Under the pieces are notes generated by a model. That model saw only the letters and a program-made list of their open reading frames with translations, ran no database searches and was not told the DNA's origin. Position numbers and translations under genes: made by a program. Below, piece after piece: positions 14,956 to 17,774 of a stretch of 17,774 bases of DNA. How positions within the stretch are numbered: the stretch's first letter is position 1; every line of letters starts with the position of its first letter. Location of the stretch: the NCBI GenBank assembly GCA_023410905.1, contig JAEYPL010000107.1, positions 1-17,774 of the forward strand, in the 5' to 3' direction. The DNA comes from Pseudomonadota bacterium (GTDB lineage Bacteria; Pseudomonadota; Alphaproteobacteria; Rhizobiales; Hyphomicrobiaceae).

Positions 14956-16248
14956 ATGACCGCTATCGTCGACATCATTGGCCGCGAGATCCTCGACAGC
15001 CGCGGGAACCCGACCGTCGAAGTCGACGTGACCCTGGAGGATGGCTCGGTCGGCCGCGCCGCCGTCCCCTCGGGCGCTTCAACGGGCGCGCATGAAGCCA
15101 ATGAGCTCCGCGACGGCGACAAGTCGCGCTTCCTCGGCAAGGGCGTCCTGAAGGCCGTCGATGCTGTCAACGGCGAGGTGTTCGACGCCCTTTCCGGCAT
15201 GGATGCCGAGGATCAGCGTCGCATCGACGGCGCCCTCATCACGCTCGACGGCACGCCGAACAAATCGCGCCTCGGCGCCAACGCAATTCTCGGCGTATCG
15301 CTCGCCACGGCCAAGGCGGCGGCACTCGCCAGCAACCTGCCGCTCTACCGCTACATCGGCGGCACCAACGCCCGCATTCTCCCCGTGCCGATGATGAACA
15401 TCATCAACGGCGGCGCGCACGCCGACAACCCCATCGACATCCAGGAATTCATGATCATGCGGGGGGGGGCGGAAACCGGCGCCGACGCGATCCGCATGGG
15501 CGCCGAGGTCTTCCACACGCTTCGCAAGGGCCTCCACGACGCCGGCCACAGCACCAACGTCGGCGACGAGGGCGGCTTCGCGCCGAACCTCAAGAGTGCC
15601 GACGAGGCCCTCGGCTTCATCATGAAGTCCATCGAGCAGGCCGGCTACAAGCCCGGCGACGATATCGTGCTGGCCCTCGATTGCGCGGCGACCGAATTCT
15701 ACAAGGGCGGCAAGTATGCGCTCGAAGGCGAGGGCAAGTCGCTCGACGGCGCCGGCATGGCCAAGTATCTCGCCGACCTCGTCGCGCGCTATCCGATCGT
15801 TTCCATCGAGGATGGCATGTCCGAGGACGACTGGGACGGCTGGAAGGCGCTCACCCAGGCGATCGGCAATCGCTGCCAGCTCGTCGGCGATGACCTTTTC
15901 GTAACCAACACGCGCCGCCTCGCCGAAGGCATCGCCAAGGGCGTCGGTAACTCAATTCTCGTTAAAGTGAATCAGATCGGCTCACTGACGGAAACACTCG
16001 ATGCCGTCGATATGGCCCAGCGCGCCCGCTACACGGCCGTGATCTCCCACCGCTCGGGCGAAACCGAGGACTCGACCATCGCCGATCTCGCCGTCGCAAC
16101 GAACGCCGGCCAGATCAAAACCGGCTCGCTCTCCCGCTCGGATCGCCTCGCCAAGTACAACCAGCTCATTCGTATCGAAGAGCAGCTCGGCGATGTGGCA
16201 GAATACGCTGGACGCTCGGTGATTCGCGGGGCCTCCGGGAGTGCCTGA
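14956..16248 (+). CDS. eno: Enolase (phosphopyruvate hydratase)
   Basis: The 430-aa enzyme converts 2-phosphoglycerate to phosphoenolpyruvate in glycolysis and gluconeogenesis. Signatures run the full length: REILDSRGNPTVEVDV near the N-terminus, SGASTGAHEANELRDGD, NIINGGAHADN, the EFMI segment with its catalytic-region Glu, LALDCAATEFY, SIEDGMSEDDW, LVGDDLFVTN, ILVKVNQIGSLTET with the catalytic Lys, and SHRSGETED. Length is normal. One oddity: after EFMIM, where the family nearly always has Pro-Val (E. coli EFMIQPVGA), this protein reads Arg-Gly-Gly-Ala. It is encoded by a run of nine G (15461-15469), yet the frame stays correct on both sides. The start ATG 14956 has GGAG 6 nt upstream. Enolase usually works in the cytoplasm, in part with the RNA degradosome. 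It is followed by purF after 194 nt. Confidence 0.98.
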   Translation: MTAIVDIIGREILDSRGNPTVEVDVTLEDGSVGRAAVPSGASTGAHEANELRDGDKSRFLGKGVLKAVDAVNGEVFDALSGMDAEDQRRIDGALITLDGTPNKSRLGANAILGVSLATAKAAALASNLPLYRYIGGTNARILPVPMMNIINGGAHADNPIDIQEFMIMRGGAETGADAIRMGAEVFHTLRKGLHDAGHSTNVGDEGGFAPNLKSADEALGFIMKSIEQAGYKPGDDIVLALDCAATEFYKGGKYALEGEGKSLDGAGMAKYLADLVARYPIVSIEDGMSEDDWDGWKALTQAIGNRCQLVGDDLFVTNTRRLAEGIAKGVGNSILVKVNQIGSLTETLDAVDMAQRARYTAVISHRSGETEDSTIADLAVATNAGQIKTGSLSRSDRLAKYNQLIRIEEQLGDVAEYAGRSVIRGASGSA

Positions 16249-16331
16249 CGAGCGCCCCGCGACATCATGTATCTGCTCATCAGCAAGCCGCGGCAATATC
16301 GCGTGGAAGGCCTGCGTGTTGGGGGTGGAAG

Positions 16332-16368
16332 TTGACACGGTTTTGACATATAGGACCGCCTATTGACG
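16332..16368 (+). promoter_or_regulatory. Possible promoter/operator region of purF
   Basis: Between eno and purF there are three TTGAC(A/G) elements (16332, 16343 and 16363) and a perfect ATAGG-ACCG-CCTAT inverted repeat (16350-16363). TTGACA is the classic -35 sequence, but no well-spaced -10 box is obvious; the best later pair is TTGAAT (16381) with CATATC (16404), 17 nt apart. This is consistent with purF having its own regulated promoter. The exact site is uncertain. Confidence 0.3.
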
Positions 16369-16442
16369 GCGCCGCTCGACTTGAATTGCAGCGGTATACG
16401 TCACATATCCGGCGCTCAACCGGCAGCGATGGAGCCGCAGCG

Positions 16443-17774
16443 ATGATGTCCGTGCCGCACCCTCACGACGCCGACACGCTGCAGACCGACGAAACAGATT
16501 GGTACGGCGACCGCCTCCGCGAGGAGTGTGGGGTTTTCGGCATCTTCGGCCACGATGATGCCGCCGCCATCACTGCTCTCGGGATGCATGCGCTTCAACA
16601 TCGCGGCCAGGAAGGCTGCGGCATCGTCACCTACGACGGCAAGCGCTTCAATCAGGAGCGCCGCCTCGGCCTCGTCGGCGACAACTTCTCCAAGGCGAGC
16701 GTGATCGAACGCCTCGCGGGCCGCATGGCCGTCGGCCACAACCGCTATTCGACGACGGGCGATGTCGTCCTCCGTAACGTGCAGCCCCTGTTCGCCGATC
16801 TCGATACAGGCGGTTTTGCAGTTGGCCACAACGGCAATCTCACGAACGCCCTCACGCTCCGCCAGGAGCTGGTTTCGTCCGGCGCTATCTGCCAGTCGAC
16901 CTCGGACACCGAGGTCATTCTCCACCTCATTTCCCGCTCGAAAAAGCGCCGCATCGTCGAGCGCTTCATTGACGCGCTCCTGCAGATTGAAGGCGCCTAC
17001 GCACTCGTCGGCCTGACGAACGACATGCTGATCGGCGCGCGCGATCCCGTCGGCATTCGCCCGCTCGTACTCGGAAAGCTCGGCGAGGCGTACGTGCTCG
17101 CCTCCGAGACGTGCGCCCTCGACATCGTCGGCGCGCAATTCGTGCGCGAGATCGACAACGGTGAAGTGGTGGTGATTACGTCCGAGGGCGTCGAGAGCCA
17201 TCGTCCGTTCCCCAAACGCCCGGCTCGCCCCTGCATCTTCGAGTATATCTATTTCGCCCGCCCAGACTCGGTCTCTGGCGGGCGAAGTGTTTATGACGTG
17301 CGCAAGAGCTTCGGTGTCGAGCTCGCGCGCGAGTCGCTCGTGCCCGCCGACGTGATCGTGCCGATCCCTGACTCAGGCGTGCCGGCGGCGATCGGATACT
17401 CGCAGTTCTCGAGCATACCCTACGAGCTCGGCATCGTGCGCAATCATTACGTCGGCCGCACCTTCATCGAGCCCGAGCAGCGCATCCGCGCCCTCGGCGT
17501 GAAGCTCAAGCATTCGGCGAACGTCGGCGTGATCCGTGGTGCGCGTGTCGTCCTGATCGACGACAGCGTCGTGCGCGGCACGACGTCGAAGAAGATCGTC
17601 GATATGATCCGGGATGCCGGCGCCCGGGAGGTCCACATGCGGATCTCGAGCCCGCCGATCAAGCATCCCGATTTTTACGGCATCGACACACCGCGCACCG
17701 AGGAGCTGCTCGCCGCCAACATGACGGTTGAGGAGATGCGCGAGTTCATGGGCGCCGACAGCCTCGCATTCCTC
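16443..17774 (+). CDS. purF: Amidophosphoribosyltransferase, cut by the window end
   Basis: PurF makes 5-phosphoribosylamine from PRPP and glutamine, the first committed step of purine synthesis. Read from ATG 16443, 444 codons are visible without a stop; the family is about 470-510 aa, so only the end is missing. A propeptide of 28 residues precedes the catalytic Cys29 (REECGVFGIFG), exposed by self-processing to form the class II glutaminase site. HALQHRGQEGCGI, GHNRYSTTG and FAVGHNGNL complete the glutaminase domain. The phosphoribosyltransferase domain carries IPDSGVPAAIGYS and the PRPP-binding VVLIDDSVVRGTTSKK (about residues 368-383). A second ATG follows directly (16446), and GGAG lies 9 nt upstream of the first. 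The 194-nt gap after eno holds promoter-like elements. Confidence 0.97.
   Translation, partial: MMSVPHPHDADTLQTDETDWYGDRLREECGVFGIFGHDDAAAITALGMHALQHRGQEGCGIVTYDGKRFNQERRLGLVGDNFSKASVIERLAGRMAVGHNRYSTTGDVVLRNVQPLFADLDTGGFAVGHNGNLTNALTLRQELVSSGAICQSTSDTEVILHLISRSKKRRIVERFIDALLQIEGAYALVGLTNDMLIGARDPVGIRPLVLGKLGEAYVLASETCALDIVGAQFVREIDNGEVVVITSEGVESHRPFPKRPARPCIFEYIYFARPDSVSGGRSVYDVRKSFGVELARESLVPADVIVPIPDSGVPAAIGYSQFSSIPYELGIVRNHYVGRTFIEPEQRIRALGVKLKHSANVGVIRGARVVLIDDSVVRGTTSKKIVDMIRDAGAREVHMRISSPPIKHPDFYGIDTPRTEELLAANMTVEEMREFMGADSLAFL

Noticed and set aside
15461..15469. Frameshift in eno at the G run
   Set aside because: The same reading frame carries enolase motifs on both sides, so no net frameshift exists.
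16267..16335. 22-codon ORF between eno and purF (MYLLISKPRQ...)
   Set aside because: It has no ribosome binding site or recognisable content and overlaps promoter-like sequence.
15079..17201. Minus-strand open frames inside eno and purF
   Set aside because: Both sense-strand genes are unmistakable and continuous; the antisense frames show no family features.

Overview
The window is high-GC DNA from an alphaproteobacterium, most likely of the order Hyphomicrobiales. Three things point there: a Porin_2-type outer-membrane porin, a perfect GTTC-N7-GTTC LexA box in front of dinB (the alphaproteobacterial SOS operator), and conserved eno and purF genes with alphaproteobacterial character. No rRNA, tRNA, CRISPR array, transposase or integrase was found. 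The right third is core housekeeping sequence. The left two thirds are accessory in content.

Layout from left to right. (1) At 1-70 there are two GC-rich hairpins in tandem. (2) At 119-4522 there is a minus-strand run of five exported or surface proteins: a 234-aa secreted protein with four cysteines, a very small YadA-like trimeric autotransporter adhesin, a Porin_2-family porin, a curlin-repeat protein whose frame is broken by one base, and a 111-aa secreted protein. (3) At 4616-5843, on the plus strand, a tentative small ORF overlaps a clear homologue of RuBisCO activase (Rca-type AAA+ ATPase), although no RuBisCO gene is in view. (4) At 5850-7016 there is a ferredoxin-reductase-type flavoprotein on the minus strand, then SOS-controlled dinB (7176-8267, plus) and a small membrane-anchored protein (8270-8617, minus). 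(5) At 8618-8897 there is a gene-free stretch holding repeat-like stem-loops. (6) At 8898-13544 a two-gene minus-strand unit encodes a 383-aa protein with a predicted winged-helix C-terminus, followed by a 1141-aa protein that fuses an N-terminal AAA+/STAND-like ATPase to a C-terminal HerA/FtsK-like ATPase. (7) From 14167 to the end, on the plus strand, lie a CAP-domain lipoprotein, enolase and the first 444 codons of purF.

The gene set divides into an envelope and adhesion block, a DNA-damage gene, a possible ATP-driven DNA-handling or defence pair, and central metabolism. The strongest candidates for something undescribed are the AAA/HerA fusion with its winged-helix partner and the Rca-like ATPase with its overlapping small ORF. 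Both are inferred from motifs alone. Their functions are not established by this sequence.
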